A DNA stretch of 64,000 bases from Acidovorax sp. Lineage in GTDB: Bacteria; Pseudomonadota; Gammaproteobacteria; Burkholderiales; Burkholderiaceae_C. The stretch spans positions 1 to 64,000 of the forward strand of contig JAITLO010000036.1 in NCBI GenBank assembly GCA_031277855.1. Reading direction: 5' to 3'. Below, in pieces: positions 1 to 8,054 of the stretch. Below the pieces are notes generated by a model. That model did no database searches. It was given only the letters and a program-made list of their open reading frames with translations, and had not been told where the DNA came from. Made by a program: the position numbers and the translations under genes. The stretch's first letter is position 1; every line of letters starts with the position of its first letter.

Positions 1-57
1 ATCCCACATCAGGGCCTTCTGAGCTTCGGTGTAGTAAATCCGCGGTCTTTGCTTCAT
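1..57 (-). CDS. IS30-family transposase, N-terminal fragment (partial)
   Basis: Only the first 19 codons are present; they read MKQRPRIYYTEAQKALMWD. The basic start followed by RIYYTEAQKALMW matches my recollection of the N-terminal region of IS30-group transposases, ahead of the helix-turn-helix. A good Shine-Dalgarno (GGAAGGAG) lies about seven bases before the ATG. The rest of the gene, including the DDE catalytic domain, is outside the window, so it cannot be judged whether the element is intact. Confidence 0.6.
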   Translation of the reverse strand, partial: MKQRPRIYYTEAQKALMWD

Positions 58-115
58 GCCAACACTCCTTCCGCCAGAGGCGGTCATTGTGTTGCATTGA
101 CCAGTTGAATCCACA
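1..115 (-). mobile_element. IS30-family insertion sequence, one end only
   Basis: The window starts inside an insertion sequence whose transposase reads leftwards out of the window. About 60 bases of non-coding IS end follow the transposase start. They include a hairpin at 71-83 (CCGCC-AGA-GGCGG) just upstream of the ribosome binding site. The stretch around 90-115 (TGTTGCATTGACCAGTTGAA) has the look of a terminal inverted repeat of this group, but the other end is outside the window, so the boundary is approximate. Confidence 0.45.
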
Positions 116-342
116 AGCGCAAGCCGCCCGTGGGAGGGTATCTCTCCACTCCACGTCAAGGGTTCTGTGCGACATCATGGCCGCCAACTCATGATCTGGC
201 GCGCATAGTCGCCCGGGCCCAAAGTGAGTTGGCAAGCGCACTGCAGATGGCGCTTGCAATTTTTGACAAAGTGGGCTGGCAAGGCCGTCCGGCGGATGCG
301 ATGACTATCACATGACAGGATATGGCCAGTCAGCCCTTGTCC

Positions 343-576
343 TTATGGCAGGTTCAAGTCCATGCCCAGCGTCTTGGCGAGGCCAAAGGTGAAGAGCATC
401 ACGGCCAGGAGGGCCAGCATGAAGATGGCCACCACCTTGCCGCCCGTGCGCAGCAGCGCCCGCCTGTCCGCACCCTTTTTCCCCTGGTCGTAATGCCATT
501 TGATGGCGAAGAACATGCAGGTGACGAACATGAGGACTTTGAACGTAACAAAGACTACAGGGACCCAATCGATCAT
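343..576 (-). CDS. small two-helix membrane protein, function unknown
   Basis: This 77-residue protein has two hydrophobic segments, at about residues 5-24 and 46-68. They are joined by a charged stretch containing HYDQGKKGADRR. The start at MIDW was preferred over an upstream in-frame ATG because it begins directly with the first membrane helix. No family is recognised. It lies between the IS edge and the MocR-type gene, which runs the other way, so it has no operon partner. Confidence 0.6.
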   Translation of the reverse strand: MIDWVPVVFVTFKVLMFVTCMFFAIKWHYDQGKKGADRRALLRTGGKVVAIFMLALLAVMLFTFGLAKTLGMDLNLP

Positions 577-749
577 TTTGAGAATTTCCAGCCTATGACT
601 TGACACTGTCTGTGGTGAGGAGCAGCACTTCTTCGGAGAGCGGCGCAACGGCAGCGGCCACTCTGCAAGAGCATTGCTGTCACCCGTTTTGGGACATACT
701 ACTTAAAAGCAATTTCCATACATTGACGCAAAAAACGCCGTTAAAAACC

Positions 750-2141
750 ATGCAAGATGAAGATGTACCCATCTGGTCACCGCGACTGGCCATGCATGGC
801 GGCCCACGTTTTTTGCAGATTGCAGATGCCTTGCAGGCGGCGGTGGCGGACGGAGTGCTGACCCCGGGTGATCGCCTGCCTCCGCAGCGCCACCTGGCTG
901 CGCAGCTGGGCGTTGACCTGACAACGATCACGCGCGCCTACGACGAGGCCAGACGTCGTCACTTGCTGGAGGGCCGCGGCGCCCGAGGCACTTATGTCGC
1001 GGCGCCGAAAGTCGAACTGACTTCTGTCCTCGATTTGAGCATGAACACCCCACCGCCACCGGATGGTGTGGATTTCGACGATATGTTGAAACAAGGCTTG
1101 TCTCAGGTGTTGATGCGGGCCGATGCAGAACTGCTGATGACTTATCACCTGGGTGGGGGAAGCGACGCTGACCGCAAGGCAGGTGCCCAATGGCTTGCGC
1201 CCATGTTTGGGCAGCTGGATGCTGAGCAGGTGCTGGTCTGTCCGGGGGCGCAAGCGGCGATTGCCGCCTTGCTTCTGGCACTTACCGAGCCTGGCGATGT
1301 GATCTTGGCCGAACCCGCAAGTTACCCCGGCTTGCGGGCTGCGGCCACCCAATTTGGCCGGCGCCTGGTCGCGGTGGAGGCGGACCAGCATGGGATGCTG
1401 CCCGAGAGGCTGGAGCAGGCATGCCGCCAGCACAAGTCTGCTCTGGTCTACCTCAATCCGACCTTGCAAAACCCGACCGCCATCACCATGCCGGAGCAGC
1501 GGCGCAAGCAGCTGGCCGGCGTCGCGCAGCGCTGCCAGGTGCGCATTGTGGAGGACGACCCCTACTGGCTGCTGGCCGAGGCGCCGCCGCCTCCGATTGC
1601 CAGTTGGGCGCCGGAGCAGGTGTGCTACATCTCCACCCTGTCCAAATGCCTGACACCGGGATTGCGCGTTGCCTTCGTGTTGCTGCGTGACCCGCAGGAG
1701 CGGGAACGTTTTCTGGTGGCGCTCCGGTCATTTGCGCTGATGGTGGCGCCCATGACGGCTGCACTGGCTACGCAGTGGATTTTCGACGGCTCGGCTGCCG
1801 GCTTGATGGAGGGCGTGCGCAAGGAGGCACGCCTGCGCCACCGGATGGCCAGGGATATTCTGGCGGGCCGCTATAGCGGCGCTGGAGACGGCCTGCATGT
1901 ATGGCTGGAGCTGCCGGGATACTGGAGCTCTGCACAGCTTGCGCATGCAGCTGACCGCGAGGGCATTGCCGTCACGCCGGCGCAGGCGTTTGCAACGGAC
2001 ACCACGGGCAGCGCCTCGGTGAATGCGATTCGGATTTCCTTGGGCAGCACCAAGGATCGAGGGCGTTTGCGTGCGGGCCTTCAACGGCTGTCCCAACTGC
2101 TGGCGCGCAGGCCCGAATCGTTCAGCATCGCGGTGGTGTAG
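750..2141 (+). CDS. MocR-type transcriptional regulator (GntR wHTH fused to aminotransferase-like domain)
   Basis: This 463-residue protein combines a winged-helix GntR DNA-binding domain at about 15-85 (LPPQRHLAAQLGVDLTTITRAY) with a fold-type I PLP domain at about 110-450. The predicted PLP lysine is K299 in STLSKCLTPG. Other aminotransferase marks are YLNPTLQNP near 234 and EDDPY at 268-272. Such proteins are regulators that use PLP or an amino adduct as the signal, often for vitamin B6 or amino-compound genes. I chose the ATG at 750 because upstream codons are not homologous-looking. Its target is unknown; the next gene is convergent. Confidence 0.85.
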   Translation: MQDEDVPIWSPRLAMHGGPRFLQIADALQAAVADGVLTPGDRLPPQRHLAAQLGVDLTTITRAYDEARRRHLLEGRGARGTYVAAPKVELTSVLDLSMNTPPPPDGVDFDDMLKQGLSQVLMRADAELLMTYHLGGGSDADRKAGAQWLAPMFGQLDAEQVLVCPGAQAAIAALLLALTEPGDVILAEPASYPGLRAAATQFGRRLVAVEADQHGMLPERLEQACRQHKSALVYLNPTLQNPTAITMPEQRRKQLAGVAQRCQVRIVEDDPYWLLAEAPPPPIASWAPEQVCYISTLSKCLTPGLRVAFVLLRDPQERERFLVALRSFALMVAPMTAALATQWIFDGSAAGLMEGVRKEARLRHRMARDILAGRYSGAGDGLHVWLELPGYWSSAQLAHAADREGIAVTPAQAFATDTTGSASVNAIRISLGSTKDRGRLRAGLQRLSQLLARRPESFSIAVV

Positions 2142-2170
2142 CTGCGCAGGTGAGGGGCCAGAACAGGCCC

Positions 2171-3151
2171 TCAGGCATTCCCCTGCCGCAGCCCAACCCC
2201 CAAATCCTTGACCCGTGGCGCCCGGGCCTTGAGCCATCGCCCCAGTGCCCGGATTGCTCCGTCATGTGCACTGTCCCGTGGCCAGACCAGGTGGTAGCCG
2301 TCGCCGGTGGCCATGGCGATGGGCACGGCGGCCACCAACTGGCCGCTGCGCAAGGCATCTGAGGCCAGGGCCAGGTCGGCCATGCTGACGCCATGGCCCT
2401 GGGCTGCGGCGGCCATGCCTTGCTCCAGGGTGTCGAACACCAGGGCGGAGGGGGCGTTGAAGTCCTTATGCAAATCGAGGCCGGCGCACCAGCGGCGCCA
2501 GTCACGGTGGTCGGGCGAGGGGTGGATGGTGGTGATCGGGGCGGGTGTTTGGCCCAGCTGCTGTAGCAGCTGGGCAGCCTGGGCCGTGGCATCGCCGGTA
2601 TCGGAGAGCGTCAATAACGGCAGTTGTGCGGCCACGACAGGGCTGCATACGGGCAGCAGCCATTCGTCCATCAGCTTGAGGCTGTGCCAGCGAGGGTGAT
2701 GGCGGAACTGGCCCAGCAGCACGGCGCAGTCGTAGGGCTCGCTGTCAAAGTCCACATGGTCCACATCCATCCACTGGCTGTGCAGCAGCACGCGCTCTTG
2801 CGGCAGGGCGGGGCGGTGGGACTGCAGGATGGGTAGCAGCCAGCGGGTGGTGAGCGAGGTGGGCGTCTTCAGGCGCAAACCGTCGCTGCGCTGCTGCATG
2901 CGGGCGCAGGCGCGCTCTATGGTGCGAAAGCCGGTGGCCAGCTCGCGTGCCAGCAGCTCGCCTTCGGTGGTGAGGGTCACGCGCGGGCCATTGCGGTGGA
3001 ACAGCGTGCGCTGGAGCTGCTCTTCCAGCGTGCGGATATGGCGGCTGATGGCGCTGGGCGTGAGGTGCAACTCCTCACCCGCGCGGGTGAAGGAGGCGGT
3101 GCGGGCAGCGGCCTCGAAGGCGCGAAGGGCATACAACGGGGGGAGCGACAT
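2171..3151 (-). CDS. LysR-family transcriptional regulator (GcvA-like), divergent from LysE exporter
   Basis: This 326-residue protein has an N-terminal LysR helix-turn-helix at about 6-65, including FTRAGEELHLTPSAISRHIR. An effector-binding domain follows, with the typical start after residue 90. The overall pattern resembles the GcvA/AmpR branch of LysR regulators. It diverges from the exporter gene at 3314 across 162 bases that contain a palindrome, so the exporter is its probable target, likely induced by an amino acid or related metabolite. The inducer cannot be read from the sequence. Confidence 0.85.
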   Translation of the reverse strand: MSLPPLYALRAFEAAARTASFTRAGEELHLTPSAISRHIRTLEEQLQRTLFHRNGPRVTLTTEGELLARELATGFRTIERACARMQQRSDGLRLKTPTSLTTRWLLPILQSHRPALPQERVLLHSQWMDVDHVDFDSEPYDCAVLLGQFRHHPRWHSLKLMDEWLLPVCSPVVAAQLPLLTLSDTGDATAQAAQLLQQLGQTPAPITTIHPSPDHRDWRRWCAGLDLHKDFNAPSALVFDTLEQGMAAAAQGHGVSMADLALASDALRSGQLVAAVPIAMATGDGYHLVWPRDSAHDGAIRALGRWLKARAPRVKDLGVGLRQGNA

Positions 3152-3205
3152 AAAGCAAAAGCCCGGGCAGAGGGCGGGCTGCCAAGAGCAAAGAGCGAAG
3201 AACGT

Positions 3206-3222
3206 TTTTACTGTGCGTAAAA
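3206..3222. promoter_or_regulatory. palindrome in LysR/LysE divergent promoter region
   Basis: TTTTAC-TGTGC-GTAAAA is a perfect 6-bp inverted repeat. It overlaps a second one, CTGTG...CACAG, at 3211-3229. A T-N11-A type palindrome between a LysR gene and its divergent target is the usual position of a LysR operator. This is a prediction only. Confidence 0.5.
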
Positions 3223-3313
3223 CTCACAGTGTAGATGCCTTATTTGCGTTTTGCCTGGTGTGGGCAGCGCAGCAGAATTCGGGCCGTTTCATTGTTTTGC
3301 TTTGCTGCCCACC

Positions 3314-3952
3314 ATGCCTTTGGCCTTGCTGCTGTCCTATGTGCTGTCCATTGTTTTGCTGATCGCCACCCCGGGCCCTGTAGTGGCCTATATCACCCAG
3401 GTGGCGCTGCAGCAGGGCCGGGGCGTGGCCTGGCGCACGGCGCTGGGCACCAGCAGCGGGGCCTTGGTGTTGATGGCCCTGGCAGCGTTGGCCGTGGGCG
3501 GCGTGCTGGTGCTGCGGCCCGAGGCGCTGGCCTGGCTGGGCTTGGCGGGCAGCGTTTTTTTGATGGTGTTGGCGGGCAGCGGCCTGCGGGACTGGGCTGC
3601 GCAGCCTCGTGAAAATGTCGACACCGCAGCGGTGGGTGCCGCCAAGCCCGCTGGCCTGGGGGGCTGGCAGCGCGGCTTTTTGGTGGCCGTGGCCAACCCC
3701 AAAGACATTCTGTTTTTTGCCGCGCTGTTCCCGCAGTTTCTGCACGGCGCCAGCGCCCCGATGGCGCGGCTCGGCCTGCTGGCCGCCATCTGGGTGGGGC
3801 TGGACTTGCTGATCCTGGCCGCCTATATCGCCGCGGCCCAGCACCCGCGCGTGCAGCGCCACCAAAGGCTGCTGGCGCTGTTGTCCTTGTTGATATTGCT
3901 GGTCATGGGCTTGCTGGCGGCAGGGTGGTCGGTGTGGGCACTGTGGTCTTGA
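3314..3952 (+). CDS. LysE/RhtB-family amino acid exporter
   Basis: This 212-residue protein has about six hydrophobic segments and the signature TPGP at 19-22 in the first helix (LIATPGPVVAY). That signature is characteristic of LysE/RhtB efflux permeases. Members export amino acids or their analogues at the inner membrane. The ATG at 3314 was chosen because the first helix starts directly after it; the ORF extends 21 codons upstream with no membrane character. It is divergent from a LysR regulator. The substrate is not predictable. Confidence 0.85.
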   Translation: MPLALLLSYVLSIVLLIATPGPVVAYITQVALQQGRGVAWRTALGTSSGALVLMALAALAVGGVLVLRPEALAWLGLAGSVFLMVLAGSGLRDWAAQPRENVDTAAVGAAKPAGLGGWQRGFLVAVANPKDILFFAALFPQFLHGASAPMARLGLLAAIWVGLDLLILAAYIAAAQHPRVQRHQRLLALLSLLILLVMGLLAAGWSVWALWS

Positions 3953-3988
3953 ATCTGATACCGTCTACAGAAGTGGGAAAGGGCTTGG

Positions 3989-4050
3989 GTTTTGATAGCT
4001 GCTTGTGCTTGCCACTTATGCCTTGGCGGCGGTTTTGCTGCCCGATTACT
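3989..4050. repeat. dispersed intergenic repeat between convergent genes
   Basis: The 20 bases at 3989-4008 (GTTTTGATAGCTGCTTGTGC) recur exactly in inverted orientation at 14735-14754, at the very end of acnD. The element sits between the 3' ends of two convergent genes. It resembles the short AT-GC repeat units scattered through Comamonadaceae intergenic regions; the family assignment is from memory, the identity is seen. Confidence 0.55.
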
Positions 4051-4056
4051 GCTTGA

Positions 4057-4914
4057 TTACGTCCTGATGGCGCTGCGGTAGGCTGCAGCCAACTGTTCCA
4101 GGGCCGAGCTTGCCTGTGCATCGCGGGCGCGGCCATGGAGCAACACCGGCAGGTGCGGCAGGGCGGGCAGGCCCAGTTTGGCGCCCACGTCTACCGCGCC
4201 CAGGGGCAGCATGCGCGGGGCCAGGGCGGCAATGCCCAGTCCCGCCATGACGGCGGCGCTGACGGAGGCCACGCCACCGCCCACAAACACCTCGGCCCAG
4301 GAGATGCCGGCGGCATCCAGCAGCTTGCCCGCCATCAGGCGCACGCCGCAAGGCTCGGCCAGCGTGGCAATGGGCAGGGGCTCACCCGCGTGGGGTTGCC
4401 AGTGTGGGGCGGCAAACCAGCCAAAGGCTTCTTCCGCCAGCATCTCGCCGTCGGTGCGGCCTGTGTGCAGGCGCACGATGGCGGCGTCCAGCTCGCGCCG
4501 GTCATAGCTTTGCAACAGGTCGCCGGAAGAGCCTATGCGCACCACGATCAGCAGCTCGGGGTGGTGCGCGTTCAGGCGAGCGATCAAGGCCGGCAACTCG
4601 GGCCCGGCCACATGATCGCTGATGCCAATGCTCAGCCGCTGGCGGGCGCCGGCAAAGGCGCGTAGCGCCTGGTGGTTGGCCTCCAGCAGGGCGCGGGCAT
4701 GCTCCACAAAGGCCGTGCCCTGGGGTGAAAGCTCCACATAGCGGGGCGTGCGCTCCAGCAGCCGGCAGCCCAGACGGTCTTCCAGGCGCTTGAGTTTGAG
4801 GCTCACGGCAGCCTGCGTGGTCTGCATGGTCTCTGCCGCGCGGGTAAAGCTGCCCAGCTCCGCCACCTGCAAAAAAGCGGCCACGGCATCCAGGTCCAAA
4901 GGGCGGTTTTTCAT
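4057..4914 (-). CDS. LysR-family transcriptional regulator, divergent from tautomerase
   Basis: This 285-residue protein has a LysR-type helix-turn-helix at about 8-66 (FTRAAETMQTTQAAVSLKLK) and a normal-length effector domain. It diverges from the tautomerase gene at 4999 across an 84-base region filled by a 45-base near-palindrome that touches its own start codon. Autoregulation and control of the tautomerase are therefore likely. The inducer is unknown. Confidence 0.85.
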   Translation of the reverse strand: MKNRPLDLDAVAAFLQVAELGSFTRAAETMQTTQAAVSLKLKRLEDRLGCRLLERTPRYVELSPQGTAFVEHARALLEANHQALRAFAGARQRLSIGISDHVAGPELPALIARLNAHHPELLIVVRIGSSGDLLQSYDRRELDAAIVRLHTGRTDGEMLAEEAFGWFAAPHWQPHAGEPLPIATLAEPCGVRLMAGKLLDAAGISWAEVFVGGGVASVSAAVMAGLGIAALAPRMLPLGAVDVGAKLGLPALPHLPVLLHGRARDAQASSALEQLAAAYRSAIRT

Positions 4915-4958
4915 TTCAAAAGTTTATCAACGAAATTCCTTTTGATAAATATTTGAAA
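4914..4958. promoter_or_regulatory. long near-palindromic operator overlapping LysR start codon
   Basis: The 17-base arms at 4914-4930 and 4942-4958 match at 15 positions and are separated by 11 bases. The core is TTTATCAA...TTGATAAA. The site overlaps the first base of the regulator gene and lies 40 bases before the tautomerase start, which fits a LysR operator that serves both genes. Confidence 0.6.
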
Positions 4959-4998
4959 TCCATAGCATGCGGACTGTTTGTACCACCAAGGAGTTCCC

Positions 4999-5379
4999 AT
5001 GCCACTGACTCACATCACCCTGCGCACCGGCAAGACAGAGGCCTATCGCCAGGCCATTTTTGACAGCCTGCACCAGGCAATGCACACATGCTTTGATGTG
5101 CCTGCGGACAACCAGTTCGCCACCATGACGGAGTGCGACGCCGTCCACTTCCGCTACAGCGCGTCTTATCTGGGGGTGGAGCGCAGCGATGACCTGGTGA
5201 TCATCCAGATCACTGCCAACAACACCCGCAGCGTGGCGCAGAAAAAGGCCTTGTACCGTCAGATCGTGGAGCAGCTGGGCCACAGCCCTGGCATACGCCC
5301 GGCCGATGTATTCATTAACTTGCTGGAGGTGGACAGGGCCAACTGGTCGCTGGGCCAGGGCGAAGCGCAATATGCCTGA
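4999..5379 (+). CDS. tautomerase-superfamily protein (4-OT/MSAD-like)
   Basis: This 126-residue protein begins MPLTHITLR, placing a proline at position 2. After removal of Met this becomes the N-terminal Pro-1 general base of the tautomerase superfamily. Its length fits the double-length beta-alpha-beta members (about 130 residues) rather than the 62-residue 4-oxalocrotonate tautomerase. The start at 4999 is fixed by this proline and by the AAGGAG about ten bases upstream. It diverges from a LysR gene, suggesting an inducible catabolic role, but the substrate is unknown. Confidence 0.8.
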   Translation: MPLTHITLRTGKTEAYRQAIFDSLHQAMHTCFDVPADNQFATMTECDAVHFRYSASYLGVERSDDLVIIQITANNTRSVAQKKALYRQIVEQLGHSPGIRPADVFINLLEVDRANWSLGQGEAQYA

Positions 5380-5607
5380 GGGGGAGGATGGTTCGGGCGG
5401 TGCATACCGCGCGTTGCACAGCTTGCGGCATGGATGTGGGACCATGCCGCTGTCTCTCCTTCCAGGAGAGGCAGGGTGTAGAAAACAAGCTGACGTTGGA
5501 GGGGTTGTTGCGTCAAGCATGGTGATTTGACTCCGTGCCAGACAAGGCCACCCTCTGGTTTGCTATCCTGCCCTGGTCCCCCTGGGTGAACAGAAAAAGG
5601 TATGCGA

Positions 5608-6171
5608 ATGGAACTGCAAAGCGATGCACAAGGACTGGGCCGCAGGCTGCGGCGCTTTCGCGTGCTGCGGCAGATCAAGCAGGCCAGTCTGGCGGCAGAT
5701 CTGGGCGTTTCACAGGGCATGCTGTCGCGCTGGGAGTCTGGTGTGCATCTGCCTTCTCCCCAGGCCCTGGTCCGTATCGAGGCCATGCTGGCCCAGCATG
5801 AAAGCCTGGGCATGGACAGCAGCTTGCGGCGCCTGATTGAAAGCGCGCCTTTTCCCGTGTACCTGGTGAGCGAGCACAAGCTGGCTTTGCTGGCGCTCTC
5901 GCCCGCGCGCCAGGCCGAATGGCGTATCGATGCCAGTGCCTGGTTCGGGCGGTCGCTGCAGGGCTTTGCCACGCCGGAAATTCTGGATACCGAGCGCCGG
6001 CTGCAAGCGCTGGGCTGGTTCGAGGGCAAGCCCAGCCAGGCCGTGCGCTTTGCCACCAGCGGCAACGCCAATGCCGATATTCCCATACTACCCAGCACCG
6101 TGGTCTGGGAGCGCATAGGCCTGGCCGATGGCCGTACCGGCCTGCTGGTGAGCAACGAAGCCCTGGTCTGA
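5608..6171 (+). CDS. XRE-family helix-turn-helix regulator with PAS-like C-terminal region
   Basis: This protein of about 187 residues has an HTH_3/XRE domain at roughly 10-65 (KQASLAADLGVSQGMLSRWE). A C-terminal half of about 100 residues follows, and its pattern (FPVYLVSEHKLALLALSP) resembles a small PAS-like sensor. The ATG at 5608 was preferred to the in-frame ATG at 5602 because AAAGG at 5596-5600 is spaced seven bases from it. No partner gene is obvious. A stem-loop follows at 6197-6222. Confidence 0.75.
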   Translation: MELQSDAQGLGRRLRRFRVLRQIKQASLAADLGVSQGMLSRWESGVHLPSPQALVRIEAMLAQHESLGMDSSLRRLIESAPFPVYLVSEHKLALLALSPARQAEWRIDASAWFGRSLQGFATPEILDTERRLQALGWFEGKPSQAVRFATSGNANADIPILPSTVVWERIGLADGRTGLLVSNEALV

Positions 6172-6196
6172 TCTGGCGAAGGTGAGCTGAGGTGAG

Positions 6197-6222
6197 GGGC
6201 ACGAATATTTCATTCGTTGCCC
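6197..6222 (+). terminator. stem-loop after XRE gene
   Basis: GGGC-ACGAAT-ATTTC-ATTCGT-TGCCC can form a ten-pair stem with one bulged base, 25 bases after the stop codon. There is no T-tract, so rho-independent termination is uncertain. Confidence 0.35.
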
Positions 6223-6339
6223 GGGCCGCAGCCCTTGGTTAGGCTGGAAGCTGTTGGCCCTTTGTGGGTGTGCGCGGTGCCTTGTGCAAATCAGTCCGTG
6301 TGCGCCATGCGGGCCGGGCTTTTTCCGTTGAAAAGAACA

Positions 6340-6933
6340 ATGACCATGCCTTCTTCCCATCTCTGCGGCACCCTGGAATTTTTGCGCGAGGCCGAGCGCC
6401 TGAAAAGCGTGCTGCGCAGCGCCCACACCTCGACTGGGCGTGCCGAAAGCACGGCCGAACACAGCTGGCGGCTGTGCCTGATGGCCATGGCTTTTGAGCG
6501 CGAGCTGGCGGGCCTGGACATGCTCAAGCTGCTCAAGTTGTGTGTGATTCACGACCTGGGCGAGGCCATTGGCGGTGATATTCCCGCCATCCACAAGGCC
6601 CAACACCCGGACAAGAGCGCCCAGGAAAAGCGCGATCTGCAGCAGCTCACCCGCAGCCTGGATGCCAGCGGCCAGGCTGCCATCCTGGCGCTGTGGCAGG
6701 AGTATGAAGACGCCACCAGCCCTGAGGCCCAGGCCGTCAAGGCGCTGGACAAGCTGGAGACCATTCTTCAGCACAACCAGGGGCGCAATCCGCCGGATTT
6801 TGACTACGGCTTCAACCTGGGCTACGGCAAGCGCTACACCGATGCCGCACCGCTGTTTGCCCAACTGCGGGAGCTGGTGGATGCGGACACGCGCCAGCGC
6901 ATGGAAAAGGCTGACACCCACACCAAGGCATGA
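6340..6933 (+). CDS. HD-domain phosphohydrolase (YfbR/HDDC2-like)
   Basis: This 197-residue protein has the HD-superfamily metal-binding residues H41 (TAEHSWR), H71-D72 (VIHDLGE) and D137 (KALDKLE). The arrangement matches YfbR/HDDC2-type 5'-deoxynucleotidases, which remove phosphate from dNMPs. The length fits. The start at 6340 puts the first conserved helix (LEFLREAERLKSVLR) near the N-terminus; an earlier in-frame start would add about 40 unconserved residues. The exact substrate is not determined by sequence. Confidence 0.8.
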   Translation: MTMPSSHLCGTLEFLREAERLKSVLRSAHTSTGRAESTAEHSWRLCLMAMAFERELAGLDMLKLLKLCVIHDLGEAIGGDIPAIHKAQHPDKSAQEKRDLQQLTRSLDASGQAAILALWQEYEDATSPEAQAVKALDKLETILQHNQGRNPPDFDYGFNLGYGKRYTDAAPLFAQLRELVDADTRQRMEKADTHTKA

Positions 6934-7033
6934 GAGCAGGCGAGCGGGGCTGAGGCACACTGGCCGCTGCCACGGCGGCATGTCTGCCATGCGTGGCATG
7001 CATTGCAACGCTGCTTTGGAGATCCCGTTTGCC

Positions 7034-7951
7034 ATGGTCTTGCCTTCACCTTCTTCTCCCTTGCATGCCGGCCCTTTCGATACCCGCAGCATGCGCTATC
7101 TGCTGGCCGTGGCGGACCAGGGCAGCATGACGGCTGCGGCTTCCTACCTGGGGATTGCCCAGCCTGCGCTGAGCCAGGCCATGCGTAGGTTGGAGCAAGA
7201 GCTGGGTGTGCGCCTTTTCGAGCGTTCACGTCGGGGTACGCTGCTGAGCAGCGCCGGGCGGGCAGTGATTGATGATGTACGCGCCAGTCTGGCCATGGCC
7301 GCATCGGCTGCGCAGCATGCCAGGGCGATTGCAGAGGGCAAGACCGGGCGTTTGCGTGTGGGCTTTGTGACCCATGCGGTGTATGAGGTACTGCCGGCCG
7401 CGCTCAAGCTGCTGCACGCGGAATTCCAGGGTACGCAGGTGGTGTTGTCAGAGATGAGCAATGCCGACTTGGTGAATGCCTTGGGGCAGGGCGATATCGA
7501 CCTGGCCATGCTGCATACCCCGGTGGCTGTGCAGGGTGCCGTGCGGCAAAAGCTGGTGCGCCGTGACCGGTTGATGGCGGTGCTGCCGGCGGCCTATCCG
7601 CTGGAGCCGGATGGCCGGGTTTCGCTGGCGGATGTGGCGCGTCTGGGGCTGGTGTGGTTTCCGGAGTCGCAACTCCCCTCCTTGCGTGCGGCCATTGCCG
7701 CCGCTTTTTTGCGCATGGGGCTGGAAATGCGGGTGGTGCAGGAGGCCAATCGCACGCTCACGGTGTTGTCCTGTGTCGCGGCCGGCATAGGCGCCTCGCT
7801 GTTGCCCCAGTCCGCCACGGTGCTGCAGCACCGTGGTGTGCAATTTGCCCCGTTGCGTGACGGCGAGCGTTTGCCCTATTTCGAGCTCAGCGTGCTCTGG
7901 CAGGCCTCGGGCCGGCCCACCATCGCCAGCCAGTTGGCCGGTCTGCTGTAA
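7034..7951 (+). CDS. LysR-family transcriptional regulator
   Basis: This 305-residue protein has a LysR helix-turn-helix at about 20-78 (GSMTAAASYLGIAQPALSQA) and an effector domain. The ATG at 7034 gives a normal family length; an alternative ATG at 7091 would begin closer to the HTH. It is convergent with the amidohydrolase-Bug pair rather than divergent from it, so that pair is only a possible target. A two-tier stem-loop lies between the 3' ends. Confidence 0.85.
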   Translation: MVLPSPSSPLHAGPFDTRSMRYLLAVADQGSMTAAASYLGIAQPALSQAMRRLEQELGVRLFERSRRGTLLSSAGRAVIDDVRASLAMAASAAQHARAIAEGKTGRLRVGFVTHAVYEVLPAALKLLHAEFQGTQVVLSEMSNADLVNALGQGDIDLAMLHTPVAVQGAVRQKLVRRDRLMAVLPAAYPLEPDGRVSLADVARLGLVWFPESQLPSLRAAIAAAFLRMGLEMRVVQEANRTLTVLSCVAAGIGASLLPQSATVLQHRGVQFAPLRDGERLPYFELSVLWQASGRPTIASQLAGLL

Positions 7952-7988
7952 GAACGTGTTCAAAGGCTGCACACATCGGTGAAGCAGA

Positions 7989-8031
7989 CCTTTGCCAGAG
8001 GCGGCCTGCACATGCCGCGCCCCGGCAAAGG
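7989..8031. terminator. two-tier stem-loop between convergent genes
   Basis: An outer stem CCTTTGCC (7989-7996)/GGCAAAGG (8024-8031) encloses an inner stem GCGGC (8001-8005)/GCCGC (8014-8018). It lies between the LysR stop and the Bug stop. A bidirectional terminator is plausible, though there is no strong T-tract. Confidence 0.45.
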
Positions 8032-8054
8032 CCGTCGTTCAGAAGGGCTGCCGC

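Noticed and set aside
6569-7033. 155-codon upstream extension of the LysR gene at 7034
   Set aside because: It overlaps the HD-domain gene in another frame; the LysR HTH starts only after 7034.
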